DNA from: CAZGMN01 sp964645765
Lineage (GTDB): Bacteria; Acidobacteriota; Aminicenantia; Aminicenantales; Aminicenantaceae
DNA length: 37,455 nt
Assembly (NCBI GenBank): GCA_964645765.1
Contig: CAZYBE010000032.1
Span: forward strand, 1-37,455
Direction: 5' to 3'
Part shown: in pieces, positions 15,269 to 25,200 of the stretch
Position numbering within the stretch: the first letter of the stretch is position 1
Layout: every line of letters begins with the position of its first letter
The notes under the pieces: generated by a model
The model's input: the letters and a program-made list of their open reading frames with translations, nothing else
Told to the model about the DNA's origin: nothing
The model's database searches: none
Program-made: the position numbers and the translations under genes

Positions 15269-17572
15269 ATGAAAAATAACAGGAAGAACAGAGTGGGCGA
15301 GACCTTCCAGAAGCAAGAGAAAAAGAAGCAAGTCAAGTCCTCTGAAATTACCGGAATCTTCTTGTTTTTCCTGGCCGTCTTTATCTTAATCAGCTTGATC
15401 AGCTACGATTCTCGGGACCCCTCCTGGACAAATACCGGTTGGGCAAATGCCACCCCTTCAAATTATAGGATTCATAATTTTGCCGGAAGAGCCGGCGCTT
15501 ACCTCTCTGACGCCATTCTCCAGCTCTTAGGGCTCGCCTCTTTTTTCCTTCCCTTGGCCCTTATCTACCTTGGGATTCAACTTTTCTCTTCTGAAAGAAA
15601 AAGGCGTTTCTCCCTGAGAACAGGAGGAACTCTTTTTCTTCTCCTCGCCTTCAGTTCGTTTCTTTCCCTAGTCTCTGGAAGTCTCAAGTGGAAAGGAGCA
15701 GAGATCCAAACCGGCGGCCTGGCGGGCAAATTGATCACTTCTCTTCTGATACGCTATTTCAGCTATCCCGGGACGTACCTTGTTCTCATCGTTCTTCTCA
15801 TTCTCTTCATCATCTTCTCCGCCAAGCTATCCATCAAGAGCATCCTCCATTTCTTCTCGAGGCTCTTCCGCTTCACCTTCAAAGAAGTCAAGATAAGAAT
15901 TATCCACTACCAGAAGCTGAAGCGGCAGGAAAAGATGAGAAAAAAGGTTATCGAAAAATATTCCCAGCAGGAAAAGGTAGAGAGAGAAAAGCCGGAACTG
16001 AAAGAAAGCAAAAAAGAAGCAATCCCAGAACCTGTTCCTGCCAAGCCACCAACTCCCCCTTCTCCAGAAAAATATCTTTTTCCTGAAATGGAAAAAAGAG
16101 GGGAATACAATTTCCCGCCTCTTAGCCTTCTCGACCCGGCAAAAGCCTCAGAGAAAATCGATAAAAATGAACTCTATGAAAAAAAAGAGCGCATCGAGGA
16201 AAAATTGGCTGAATTTAGGGTCGAGGGAGAAGTCAGGGAATATCATCCTGGCCCTGTGGTCACAACCTATGAGTTCTATCCCTATCCAGGGATCAAAGTC
16301 AGTCAGGTGGCAAACCTGACCGAGGATCTTTCTTTAGCTCTCGGTGCGGAATCTGTCAGAGTGCAGAGAATGCCGGGTAAATCCTCTCTCGGTGTTGAGA
16401 TTCCTAACAATAAAAGAGAACTCATCAACCTCAGGGATATCATCCAATCGGAAAAATTTCAAAACTCTCCTTCCAAGCTGACCATTGCTCTGGGAAAGAC
16501 CATTCATGGCGAGCCTTATATCACAGACTTGGACATCATGCCCCATCTTCTTATTGCCGGCGCGACTGGAACAGGGAAAAGCGTTGCCCTTAACACCGTT
16601 ATTGCCAGTATTCTTTATAAAGCCACTCCAGACGAGGTCAAGCTTATCCTCATCGACCCCAAAAGACTGGAATTCGCTCTCTGGGATGGGCTCCCTCACC
16701 TTATCAGCCCTGTGGTTAAAGATGCCAAGAAGGCAGGTGCCATTCTTTTAGACACCATAAGAAAAATGGAAGACCGATACCATAAGCTCGGGCTGCTCCG
16801 GGTCAGAAACATCGACCAATACAACCAGCAGATAAGGCGAATCCTGAAGGAGAAAAAAGGGGACCTGACCGAAGAGGAAAAAGAAAGTCTCAAGCCCCTT
16901 CCCTATCTGGTCATCATCATCGATGAATTGGGAGAGCTGATGATGGTCGGAGCTCAGGATGTTGAATATTGCATTGCCCGCCTCGCTCAACTCGCCCGGG
17001 CTGTCGGTATTCACCTGGTGATGGCCACCCAAAGGCCTTCGATTGATGTCATCACCGGGACAATCAAGAATAACTTCTCCAGCCGTATTGCTTTTCGTGT
17101 CCCCTCCAAGATTGACTCGCGAATCATCATCGATACTTCTGGCGCTGACAAGCTCCTCGGCCTGGGGGATATGCTTTTCATGCCCCCCAATTATCCTCGC
17201 ATCATCAGGCTTCACTGCTCTTACATTTCTGTCCCCGAGATAACAAGGCTTGTCAAGTTTGTGAAGCAACAGGGAACTCCAACTTATGATGAAAAAATAG
17301 TCAGAGCCCTCAAGAGCGAGCCCGGCTTTGAATGGGAGGATACCGGCGAAAAAGATGAACTCTACGAGAGGGCTGTCGAACTCATCCTGGTCACTGGCCA
17401 GGCCTCCGCTTCTTACCTGCAGAGAAAGCTCAAGTTAGGCTATGCCCGGGCCGCCAGGATCATCGACCAGATGGAGCAGGAAGGAATAGTCGGCCCTTCT
17501 GAGGGAAGCAAGCCAAGAGAATTTCTGGTTGACCCTCGGGAGTATCTCGAAAAAATGAAGAAAGAGGAATGA
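15269..17572 (+). CDS. ftsK: DNA translocase FtsK/SpoIIIE
   Basis: 767 residues. Four N-terminal membrane segments lie within about 28-185, a charged Pro/Glu linker at about 200-285, then the RecA-like motor: Walker A GATGTGKSVALN (about 430-441), Walker B LVIIIDELGELMMV, and ATQRPS. The C-terminal gamma winged-helix domain (about 695-765, ASYLQRKLKLGYARAARIIDQMEQ) recognises orienting sequences. Known: it pumps chromosome ends across the septum. Start: the ATG at 15269 has no ribosome site and would be nearly leaderless. The in-frame GTG at 15293 has AGGAAGA 5 bases before it and is a plausible alternative. Confidence 0.97.
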   Translation: MKNNRKNRVGETFQKQEKKKQVKSSEITGIFLFFLAVFILISLISYDSRDPSWTNTGWANATPSNYRIHNFAGRAGAYLSDAILQLLGLASFFLPLALIYLGIQLFSSERKRRFSLRTGGTLFLLLAFSSFLSLVSGSLKWKGAEIQTGGLAGKLITSLLIRYFSYPGTYLVLIVLLILFIIFSAKLSIKSILHFFSRLFRFTFKEVKIRIIHYQKLKRQEKMRKKVIEKYSQQEKVEREKPELKESKKEAIPEPVPAKPPTPPSPEKYLFPEMEKRGEYNFPPLSLLDPAKASEKIDKNELYEKKERIEEKLAEFRVEGEVREYHPGPVVTTYEFYPYPGIKVSQVANLTEDLSLALGAESVRVQRMPGKSSLGVEIPNNKRELINLRDIIQSEKFQNSPSKLTIALGKTIHGEPYITDLDIMPHLLIAGATGTGKSVALNTVIASILYKATPDEVKLILIDPKRLEFALWDGLPHLISPVVKDAKKAGAILLDTIRKMEDRYHKLGLLRVRNIDQYNQQIRRILKEKKGDLTEEEKESLKPLPYLVIIIDELGELMMVGAQDVEYCIARLAQLARAVGIHLVMATQRPSIDVITGTIKNNFSSRIAFRVPSKIDSRIIIDTSGADKLLGLGDMLFMPPNYPRIIRLHCSYISVPEITRLVKFVKQQGTPTYDEKIVRALKSEPGFEWEDTGEKDELYERAVELILVTGQASASYLQRKLKLGYARAARIIDQMEQEGIVGPSEGSKPREFLVDPREYLEKMKKEE

Positions 17573-19699
17573 TTGTTTTTCCCCAGAAAACAAAAAAGAA
17601 AAGTTCGAAAAGCCCTTAAAGACTCAAACCTCCAGAAAGCTCTGGAAAAAGCCTCTTCCCAACATTTCCAGAAATACAATTCCACAAAAAATGAAATCAA
17701 ATGGGAGAAAATAAAAGAAAAAGCCAGGTCCATAAGGGAGGAATGCGTCAAACAGCTTCCTCAGCTTATTCAAAAATTCACTGAAGAGGCTCAAGCAGCA
17801 GGAGCTGCGGTCTACCGGGCCTCGACTCCTCAAGAGGCTCTGTCGCTCGTAGAAAAAATACTGAGCCGGAAGAAGGCCAGGCTCATCATCAAATCCAAAT
17901 CCATGGTCAGTGAAGAAATCCAGCTCCGCAGCTTTCTCGAGAAAAAAGGATACAAAGTTGTCGAGACAGACCTGGGAGAATGGATCATACAGCTGGCAAA
18001 AGAAAGGCCTTCCCATATCACAGCCCCGGCTCTGCACAAAACCAAAGAACAAATCGCGGAGCTTCTCAGCCGGCATCTTGGAAGAAAGATTCCTCCTGAG
18101 CCAGAAGAAATCGTCAAGATTGCAAGGGAAGAGATGCGCAGACATTTTATCGAGGCTGATGTCGGAATTTCAGGCGCAAATCTGGCCATCGCCGAATCCG
18201 GGACTCTGGTCATTGTCAGCAATGAGGGAAATGCGCGCCTTGTCACCTCCCTTCCGCCGGTTCATATCGCTTTAGTCACTGCCGAGAAATTCGTTGAAAC
18301 GCTGGAACAGGCAGCCTCTCTCGTGAAAGCCCTTGTCTTTGCTTCTTCAGGCCTTAAACTGACTTCTTACGTTTCTTTTATCACCGGACCGAGCCGCACC
18401 ACAGATATCGAAAAAGAACTGGTCAGAGGCGTCCACGGCCCTCAGGAAGTCCACATCATCATCCTCGACAACGGAAGGCTCAAGGTCAGCCAGGATAAAG
18501 ACCTGGACAAAATTCTCTATTGCCTGAAATGCGGTGGATGCATGCTCATCTGCCCTGTCTTTCAATCTCTCGGTGGCCATGTCTTTGGCGGACAGGTTTA
18601 TCCTGGAGGGATTGGCCTGCTCCTGACGGCTATGACTCGCTCCTTTAAAGATGCTTCGCGGCTTCTCGATTTCTGTTCAGACTGCAAAAAGTGCGACGAA
18701 TTTTGTCCGGTGGGAATCCCCACCGCCGAGCTCATCCTGAGACTCAAAAGCCAAAGAAAGCTAAAATTGTGGGAAAAGGCTCTCTCTGGCTTCTTCAAAG
18801 AAAAATCCCTCAGCGAGAAGGCGGCAAAGCTCCTTTCCATTCTGCAGAAGCCTTGGAAGAAAAACGGCTATTTAAGAGAGCTTCCTCTTGCCTGGGCAAA
18901 GGGAAAATCCTTGCCAGCCTTGAACTTGAAAAAAGGCCAACTTGCTTCAGAGAATAAAGGAAAGAAAATCTACCTCTTCCAGGGATGCCTGGCTAAGTTC
19001 TTTTTTCCAGGAATAAGAGAAAGCGTTTTCGCCAGCCTCTCTCCATTCGGCTTCGAGGTGGTTTGTCCTTCTGACCAGGCCTGCTGTGGAGCCCCCAGCC
19101 TCCATTTAGGCCGCAAAAAAGATGTTGAGGCCCTGGCTAAAAAAAATTTAAAATCGCTTGAAAAAGAAAATCCTGATTTCATCATCACTGTCTGTCCGAC
19201 CGGAAACTCAATTTTGAAGAATCTCTATCCCCAGCTCGAGCCATCCTCTTCTCGCTGGAGCGAGAGAATCTTTGATTTCACAGAATTCATGGTTAAAAAG
19301 GGGCTGCGTCCAGAGACAAAGATTCCCTTGAAAGAAAAAGTCTTTTACCATTATCCCTGCCATTATTTGAATGCCCTGAAACTCAAGGATGAGCCTAAAA
19401 GAATACTCCAAGACTTGGGTTTTGACCTTAAAGAAGAGGAAGAGCCTTTTGCCTGCTGCGGCTTTTGCGGTGTCTTTTCATTGAAGAATCCAGAAGTCTC
19501 TGCTGCTTTGTGGGAGAAAAAAAAGAAGAAAATCCTCAAAAGCGAAGCCTCGCTCATCGCCACAGACTGTCCAGGCTGCCTCTTTCAGCTAAAGTCAAAC
19601 CTGCAGAGCCAAAATCCTCGTTTCAAGATTTTTCATACGGCTGAGCTCTTTTGCCAAGCCATAGAACGAGATTCAGGCCAAGAGAGCCGCAAAGACTGA
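17573..19699 (+). CDS. LUD-domain/iron-sulfur oxidoreductase, LutB-LutA fusion
   Basis: 708 residues. The LUD domain is at about 60-300 (SKSMVSEEI, DVGISGANLAIAESGTLV). A dicluster 4Fe-4S segment follows (YCLKCGGCMLICPVF and CSDCKKCDEFCPVGIP, about 310-390). The last ~250 residues are a LutA/GlpC-like CCG region (SDQACCGAPSLHLG; YHYPCHYL, ACCGFCGVF, TDCPGCLFQL). Known: LutA, LutB and LutC oxidise L-lactate to pyruvate; A and B are usually separate proteins. Here they are joined and no LutC was found in the window. The TTG start at 17573 follows the ftsK stop directly, with GAGG upstream, so the two genes are co-transcribed. Confidence 0.92.
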   Translation: MFFPRKQKRKVRKALKDSNLQKALEKASSQHFQKYNSTKNEIKWEKIKEKARSIREECVKQLPQLIQKFTEEAQAAGAAVYRASTPQEALSLVEKILSRKKARLIIKSKSMVSEEIQLRSFLEKKGYKVVETDLGEWIIQLAKERPSHITAPALHKTKEQIAELLSRHLGRKIPPEPEEIVKIAREEMRRHFIEADVGISGANLAIAESGTLVIVSNEGNARLVTSLPPVHIALVTAEKFVETLEQAASLVKALVFASSGLKLTSYVSFITGPSRTTDIEKELVRGVHGPQEVHIIILDNGRLKVSQDKDLDKILYCLKCGGCMLICPVFQSLGGHVFGGQVYPGGIGLLLTAMTRSFKDASRLLDFCSDCKKCDEFCPVGIPTAELILRLKSQRKLKLWEKALSGFFKEKSLSEKAAKLLSILQKPWKKNGYLRELPLAWAKGKSLPALNLKKGQLASENKGKKIYLFQGCLAKFFFPGIRESVFASLSPFGFEVVCPSDQACCGAPSLHLGRKKDVEALAKKNLKSLEKENPDFIITVCPTGNSILKNLYPQLEPSSSRWSERIFDFTEFMVKKGLRPETKIPLKEKVFYHYPCHYLNALKLKDEPKRILQDLGFDLKEEEEPFACCGFCGVFSLKNPEVSAALWEKKKKKILKSEASLIATDCPGCLFQLKSNLQSQNPRFKIFHTAELFCQAIERDSGQESRKD

Positions 19700-19724
19700 A
19701 AATTCTTATTTTTTGTATTGGGGA

Positions 19725-20867
19725 TTAATGGATTGCTAGAGAAGGAAGGCTGATTTGCGTCTTTGCCTTTATCCTCTGCCACTTTTCAACCGGAATAGAA
19801 AGGAAGACATCGACAAGTTGAGGGTCAAACTGGCTGCCTTGGGATATTTCGATCTCCCGGTAGGCTTCCAGAAAACTCTTTCCTTGACTATATGGCCTAT
19901 CAGAAGTTATGGCATCCAGGGTGTCTGCCAGAGCAAAAATTCTGGCCTCCAAAGGAATCTCCTCACCGGCCAAGCCATAGGGATATCCGGAGCCATCATA
20001 TTTCTCATGATGGAACAGAACAATAAGCGCAGCTCTTTTCAGAAAATCAAACTCCTCTATCATCTCATAACCCAGAAGGGGATGTTGTTGAGTTATCTCT
20101 TTCTCTTTTTTTGTTAATGGGCCAGCCTTTCTCAGGATGGATTCAGGTATTCCAATCTTTCCGATGTCATGGAGCAAAGCTCCCCTTTCGATATTGATCA
20201 AAAAACTCTTATCTTCAACCCCGAGAGCCTTTGTTAACAAAACAGAATAGCTGGCCACCAGTTGAGAATGGCCCAAGGTGTCTTCATTGCCATCAGTGGC
20301 AGCGACTAAATAAAGGAGGTTTGAGTTAAAAAATCGCTGTTTTTCGGCGAAATCTTCTTCAAGCCCGCTGATCTGCTCTTTGAAGAGCTTCTCATACTGT
20401 TTGTCCAGGCACTTCAAGATTCTTTTCGCTGATGAGACCTTCATGGCCCCTATGCTCAGCATGTTCCAATAAAAGAGCTCCCAGCTCTCACTTTTCCCCT
20501 CGACAACAAAGGGAGTCATGAATTTTCTTCTTTCCTCTGATATCTCCTTGCCTTTCAAAATTGAGGGTTCTTCATGACCAGCTGAAAAAATAGACCTTGG
20601 CTTATTCAACTCTTTTTGTATCCGGGGGTTAAATATTCCTGCAGCTCGATAGCGACCACAGGCATTTTGATCGTCCGTTCCTTCCAGATTCAATGTCTTC
20701 TTTCTTTCCCATGGAATATTTTTCTCCATGTGATCTCTTGCGCTCCTTTTATTTAAAACCGCTTCCATTTTTTGATAGCGAAGCTTTAGTCGCAATCGCT
20801 TGAAAAAAATTGAATTCGGGCTTCCAAACATTTCTTCATTCCCAGCAGCTTTGACAATTTTTGTCAT
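19725..20867 (-). CDS. HD-GYP domain protein (probable c-di-GMP phosphodiesterase)
   Basis: 380 residues, no membrane segment. The N-terminal ~190 residues are charged and unrecognised. The HD-GYP domain covers about 205-370: GHSQLVASYS, LLHDIGKIGIP, QQHPLLGYEMI, HHEKYDGSGYP, LADTLDAITSDRPY and QFDPQLVDVF. All metal-binding motifs are intact. Known: HD-GYP enzymes cleave cyclic di-GMP. It is transcribed away from the ECF sigma gene with only 9 bp between start codons, so the promoters must lie within the opposite coding regions or the true starts are downstream. Confidence 0.94.
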   Translation of the reverse strand: MTKIVKAAGNEEMFGSPNSIFFKRLRLKLRYQKMEAVLNKRSARDHMEKNIPWERKKTLNLEGTDDQNACGRYRAAGIFNPRIQKELNKPRSIFSAGHEEPSILKGKEISEERRKFMTPFVVEGKSESWELFYWNMLSIGAMKVSSAKRILKCLDKQYEKLFKEQISGLEEDFAEKQRFFNSNLLYLVAATDGNEDTLGHSQLVASYSVLLTKALGVEDKSFLINIERGALLHDIGKIGIPESILRKAGPLTKKEKEITQQHPLLGYEMIEEFDFLKRAALIVLFHHEKYDGSGYPYGLAGEEIPLEARIFALADTLDAITSDRPYSQGKSFLEAYREIEISQGSQFDPQLVDVFLSIPVEKWQRIKAKTQISLPSLAIH

Positions 20868-20914
20868 TAATTAAAAATGAATACTTGTCAACGCCCATTT
20901 CAGAATTATATAAT
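20852..20914. promoter_or_regulatory. Divergent promoter/operator region between HD-GYP and ECF sigma genes
   Basis: An inverted repeat TGACAA-ttt-TTGTCA lies at 20852-20866, and further TTGTCAA/TGTCAA/TTGACA copies follow near 20885, 20923 and 20935. For the plus strand, TTGTCA (20885-20890), 18 bp, TATAAT (20909-20914) is a good promoter. The -10 sits in a perfect palindrome ATTATATAAT (20905-20914). This promoter is inside the annotated 5' end of the sigma gene. Confidence 0.45.
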
Positions 20915-21422
20915 TGAGCAAGTGTCAAATAAGAAAATTGACATCGATTTAGAAGAAATCTTCACCAAGTACCGCCCTGTGATCAGCTTTAGAGTCAAGA
21001 GATCTCTGGGGGCTAGCAACCCAGATTGGGAAGATATCGTTGACGAGGTTATCACCAATGCCATAGAAAAAATCCAGAAAGGGGAGTTCAGGGGTGAATC
21101 TTCGATCGGGACCTTTATTTATACCATAACCAGCCGCAGGATCGTTGATTATATCAGACAGAAGAGCAAGCTCCTGAAGGATGCTCCAGAGCCAGCTAAT
21201 TATCCTGATCCTCAACAGAGCGTAGAAAACAAGGAAAGAGCCGAATTGATGGCGAATGCCTTAAAAAAGTTAAAACCAAAATACCGGAAAGTCCTTTATC
21301 TCTATTATTATAAAGAGCTTTCAAGAGAGGAAGTGGCTCAAAAGCTGGGAATCTCCCCCCGCCGGGTGAGCGAGCGGGTGAATTATTCCCAGAAATTGCT
21401 GAAAAAATTTTTAAAAAAATGA
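20877..21422 (+). CDS. ECF-type RNA polymerase sigma factor
   Basis: 181 residues. Sigma region 2 is at about 30-95 (DWEDIVDEVITNAIEKI, FIYTITSRRIVDYIRQK) and region 4 at about 125-178 (LKKLKPKYRKVLYLYYYKELSREEVAQKLGISPRRVSERV). There is no region 1 or 3. Known: ECF factors are usually held by a membrane anti-sigma encoded next to them, as here. Start uncertain: the ATG at 20877 lacks a ribosome site, and a promoter at 20885-20914 would start transcription near 20921, where an in-frame GTG (20922, residue 16) could serve. Confidence 0.93.
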   Translation: MNTCQRPFQNYIIEQVSNKKIDIDLEEIFTKYRPVISFRVKRSLGASNPDWEDIVDEVITNAIEKIQKGEFRGESSIGTFIYTITSRRIVDYIRQKSKLLKDAPEPANYPDPQQSVENKERAELMANALKKLKPKYRKVLYLYYYKELSREEVAQKLGISPRRVSERVNYSQKLLKKFLKK

Positions 21423-21491
21423 ACTTTTTTTCCATTTTCTCTGGCTATTCTTCGACTAAAATATTGGAATTTGAAATGAAAGGAAAGAGCT

Positions 21492-22148
21492 ATGAAAGAC
21501 TGTAAATATGAAGAGCTAATCGACGATTATCTAATGAACAGGTTAGCCGACGAGAAAAAAGACAGATTCGAGGAGCACTACTTCAACTGTCTCTCTTGCT
21601 TTGAAAAAACAGCAGAAAGGGATGAGCTCCTAGGGGTCATAAAGAATAAAGGATATGCAATCTTTAAAGACGAATTCCTGGCCGAAGAGATAAGAGGAGC
21701 ATCCTGGGCAGAAAGAATTCTTTCCTTTCTCACTCCTAAACAATGGGCTTTTGCCGCGGTCTCAACGGCTTTGGTTCTGCTCATAATCTTTAACGTTATA
21801 CCCTATTTCAAATCAACCCAGCCCGCATTTCAAATCAGTGATGAAGAAGCCTCTCGCGGACAATCCATAGAACTCATCTCGCCTTTGATGGACATTAACG
21901 TCGTTCCCACTGAATTCAGATGGGCAAAATCAGAGAAAGAGCTTGAATACAAGTTTTCCATCTATAATAATGGCAGCGTCCTCTGGACGACCACGACAAA
22001 AGAAAATTTCGTTCTCCTTCCAGAAGAAATTAGAAACCTCATTAAACCCCAGGGTAAATATTCCTGGCAGGTCAAGGCTTTCTCTTCTGAGGGGACTCTT
22101 GTCGCTGTTTCGAGTAAGGTTTATTTTAAGGTTACCAAAAGCGAGTAA
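21492..22148 (+). CDS. Zinc-finger anti-sigma factor, single-pass membrane protein
   Basis: 218 residues. The N-terminal 45 residues have the zf-HC2 layout (Cys4, His29, Cys33, Cys36) typical of anti-sigma domains that cage ECF factors. A single membrane segment at about 86-106 (WAFAAVSTALVLLIIFNVIPYF) is followed by ~110 residues outside, a beta-rich region (TEFRWAKSEKELEYKFSIY, KYSWQVKAFS) resembling fibronectin-like sensor domains. AGGAAAGAG precedes the ATG. It lies 69 bases after the sigma gene, so the pair is co-transcribed. The signal sensed is unknown. Confidence 0.87.
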   Translation: MKDCKYEELIDDYLMNRLADEKKDRFEEHYFNCLSCFEKTAERDELLGVIKNKGYAIFKDEFLAEEIRGASWAERILSFLTPKQWAFAAVSTALVLLIIFNVIPYFKSTQPAFQISDEEASRGQSIELISPLMDINVVPTEFRWAKSEKELEYKFSIYNNGSVLWTTTTKENFVLLPEEIRNLIKPQGKYSWQVKAFSSEGTLVAVSSKVYFKVTKSE

Positions 22149-22175
22149 AGCCTAACCCCTTCTTTCCCCCTGCTC

Positions 22176-22202
22176 GAAAAACTGCCTCAATCCTCTTCCC
22201 CC
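22176..22202 (-). repeat. Short match to the RicT-like pseudogene 3' ends
   Basis: A 20-base exact match (AACTGCCTCAATCCTCTTCC on the plus strand) to 32272-32291 and a near match to 37140-37159, the 3' ends of two RicT-like fragments. It lies just downstream of the kinase-TPR gene. Too long for chance; probably a trace of the same dispersed sequence. Confidence 0.6.
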
Positions 22203-22212
22203 TTTGCCGAGA

Positions 22213-25200
22213 CTACAGATTTGCGACCCGCTTTTTAGCATCTTCGACCTCGGGCCTGCCGGGGTCGGCATCTTTCCAGAGGTCGAGAAATTTCTCGCAT
22301 TCTTGCCTGGCTTTGTCCTTCAAGCCTTTTTCATCATACAGCCTGGCCAGATAATAATGGTATATTGGATTGATCAGGCGCAGGTCCTTGCTCTTCGGGT
22401 TGAAAGTGACCAACCGCTCGTATTCGGCGATGGCTTTATCCCGGTCTCCCTTTTTAACATAAGCCCTTGCCAGGACATCCCTGAGCAATGGTGTGTTGTA
22501 GTATCCTAAACTATCTATATGCATGTTAGGCATTTCTGGGACTGCTGTTTTTTCCATTACGGCTATGGCCTTTTCGACTTCTCCTTCGGCAAGAAACATT
22601 TCTGCGGAGAGCAGGTTATAGAAAAATATGGTTTGACTTTTAGAAGAGGAATCAACCTTGGGCAAGAGGGCATTCATTTCAGCCAGCCTTGATTTGGCTG
22701 ATTCGATTCGCCCCTGTTTTATATCCGACAGCCCCGAATGAAAGACGTATTCCTCCTGATAAGATGGTTTATATTCTCCAGGTAAAACAGTCATGTAAAA
22801 ATCAACACAATTTTTCATGTATTTTCTGCCGGCTTCGATATCTCCGCTCTCATAGCAAATCCATGCTTTCGAACCGTCCAGGGCTGCCCTTGCCTCTTCC
22901 CCCGCTCCTCCGGCCACGAGCATTTCTGTCGCGGTGTCGATTTCCCTCAAAGATTTGTTCAAGCTTCCCAGCCAGAAATAATAGAAAGCCTTCCAAACAT
23001 ACCCGCTTGCTTTCAGGCCGGGAGAGGGAGCCTTGGCAATATATTGCTCGATCCATTTCATGGCCTCAGGGTAATTTTCTTTAAGCGCTTGGATATAGCT
23101 AATACTCGAGCATGATTGAAAAAAATCAGGCTTAACATCCAGGGCTTCTTTGTATTTGGCGATGGCTTCATCAAGCTTTCCCATTTTCAGGTAGAGCTCA
23201 GCCAGGGAATCCAGGGGATTGGCCTCTTTGGGGAAGGCGGCAGCATATCTTTTTATATATTCCTCGGCTTTCTCATAGTTCTCCATAGACATGTACGCAT
23301 AAGCAAGCTGATTAATCGCCATTCCATAATTGGGGTCAAGCTCGAGGACTTTGTCATATTCCTTTATCGCCTCAGAGAACATTCTTCTGCTAAAAAAATA
23401 GTTGCCCAGCAAAAGGTGAGCCCGCTTTTCCTGGGGATATTTTTTTACTATCTCATTGAGGATGCGGAGTCTTTTTTCCGGATTTCTTTCTACGGTGCCG
23501 GCATACCCCGCCTCAATATAGAGCCTCTCTTTCTCGGTTGCTTTTTCCGAATAGGCTTTGGCTTTCTCAAAGGCCTCGTACATCGCTTTCCTATTCCCTA
23601 AACTGCCGTATGTATTAGCAAGGAGGAGATAGGCCGTGGCAAAGGTCGGGTCAAGAGCTACGGCTTTCTCATAAAGTTGCCGGGCTTCGTCATAATAGAT
23701 GTTGTCATAATTCTCTATTCCTTTGAGGAAACAGTCATAAGCCTCCATGGAACTCGTTGTCAGGTCAGCAATGCGAAGCGGAGTGGTTTCGAGGGCGCGC
23801 TGGGATAAACCGACGCCTCGAGCGATCTCCCTGCTCAGCTCGTCAATCTGGCTCTTGAGAATGCTGTCCACTCCTTTGCTCTTTGAGCTTGCGCTTTTGA
23901 GAAGATTTTTTGTCTTCACATCGAACACTTTCGCGTCCGTGGCGAACATGTCCCCGGCCTTGACAAAGCTCCCTGTCACAATGGCCTCGACGCCGCTCCT
24001 GAGGCACAGGTCAAAGCCCAGGTCCTTATCGATGACCTGGACGCTTTCCTTTCCCATCTGCCTGAGGAGGTCAGCCACGCGCTCCCAGGTCGTCACGCGA
24101 AGATATCGAGACTGCTCGAGGTTGGTGATGAGAAGGTTGGGGATGGCTTCCTGAAGATAATCAAAGGCTTTGTCCCCGGTCTGGTTCTTGAAGCTGATCA
24201 CGGCGATGGAATGCTTGACCCCGGGCTTGCGGGGGATGAAGAGCCAGCCCATCACACCGAGAGCGACCAGGGCAATGACAGCGAGCGCGGGGATGAAAAG
24301 CTTTTTAAGCCTGAACTTGACCGTAATTTCCCGCGAGGTCAGAGGCTCTTTTTTGATAATGACCCTCTCTGTCAAGGGAATTCCCTTTTCAATATTGGCC
24401 AACTCAGAAAGTACTCCTTCCGCTTTCTGATATCTTTTTTCTTTTTCCTTGTTCATGCATTTGAGGATGACCTCGCTCAGGTCTGAGGGGACTTGGGCAT
24501 TAAGTGTCTTTGGGTCGCGCGGAGTCTCTGTCTTCTGTTTCACGGCGATGCTGAGCGGTGTGTCTCCTTCAAACGGAACGCGGCCGGTCAGCATCTCGTA
24601 AAGAATCACGCCCAAAGAATAAATATCCGACCTGGAGTCTGCCTCTTTTCCTTCGACCTGCTCCGGCGACATATACTCCGGGGTTCCGATCATAATCCCG
24701 GCGCCAGTGATTCCCTTGGCTTTAATCGAGCGGGCGATCCCGAAGTCCATGATCCGGGCATTCCCTTCTTTATCAATCATGATGTTTTGAGGCTTTAGGT
24801 CCCGATGGACAACCCCCAGGCGGTGGGCCTCGGCCAGGCCTTCACAGACCTGCTTGCCGATAAAAACAGCTTTTCCGACAGTGAGCTGGCCCGACCTTCT
24901 AATAAAGCTTTTCAAATCCTCGCCGGCCACATATTCCATTGTGATGTAATGGGTTCCCTCAGCTCTGCCGAGGTCATACATCCGGCAGACATTCCTATGG
25001 CCGATGTTCCGGGCGTATTTCAGCTCATTCCGGAATCGCTCGATCGTCTCTTGGTCTGAAGCGATCTCCGGTTTTAATAGTTTCAGGGCAACGACCTCTT
25101 TGATGTCTTTGTCAAAAACCCTGTAGACTTTGCCCATCCCGCCCTTGCCCAGCTCCTCGATGATTTCATACCTGGAGGCGAAGACACTCCCCCTGGCCAG

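Noticed and set aside
20851..20879. TTGACA at 20851 as promoter of the sigma gene
   Set aside because: The -10 position at 16-18 bp reads AAAATG-like and overlaps the start codon; TTGTCA-18-TATAAT downstream is better.
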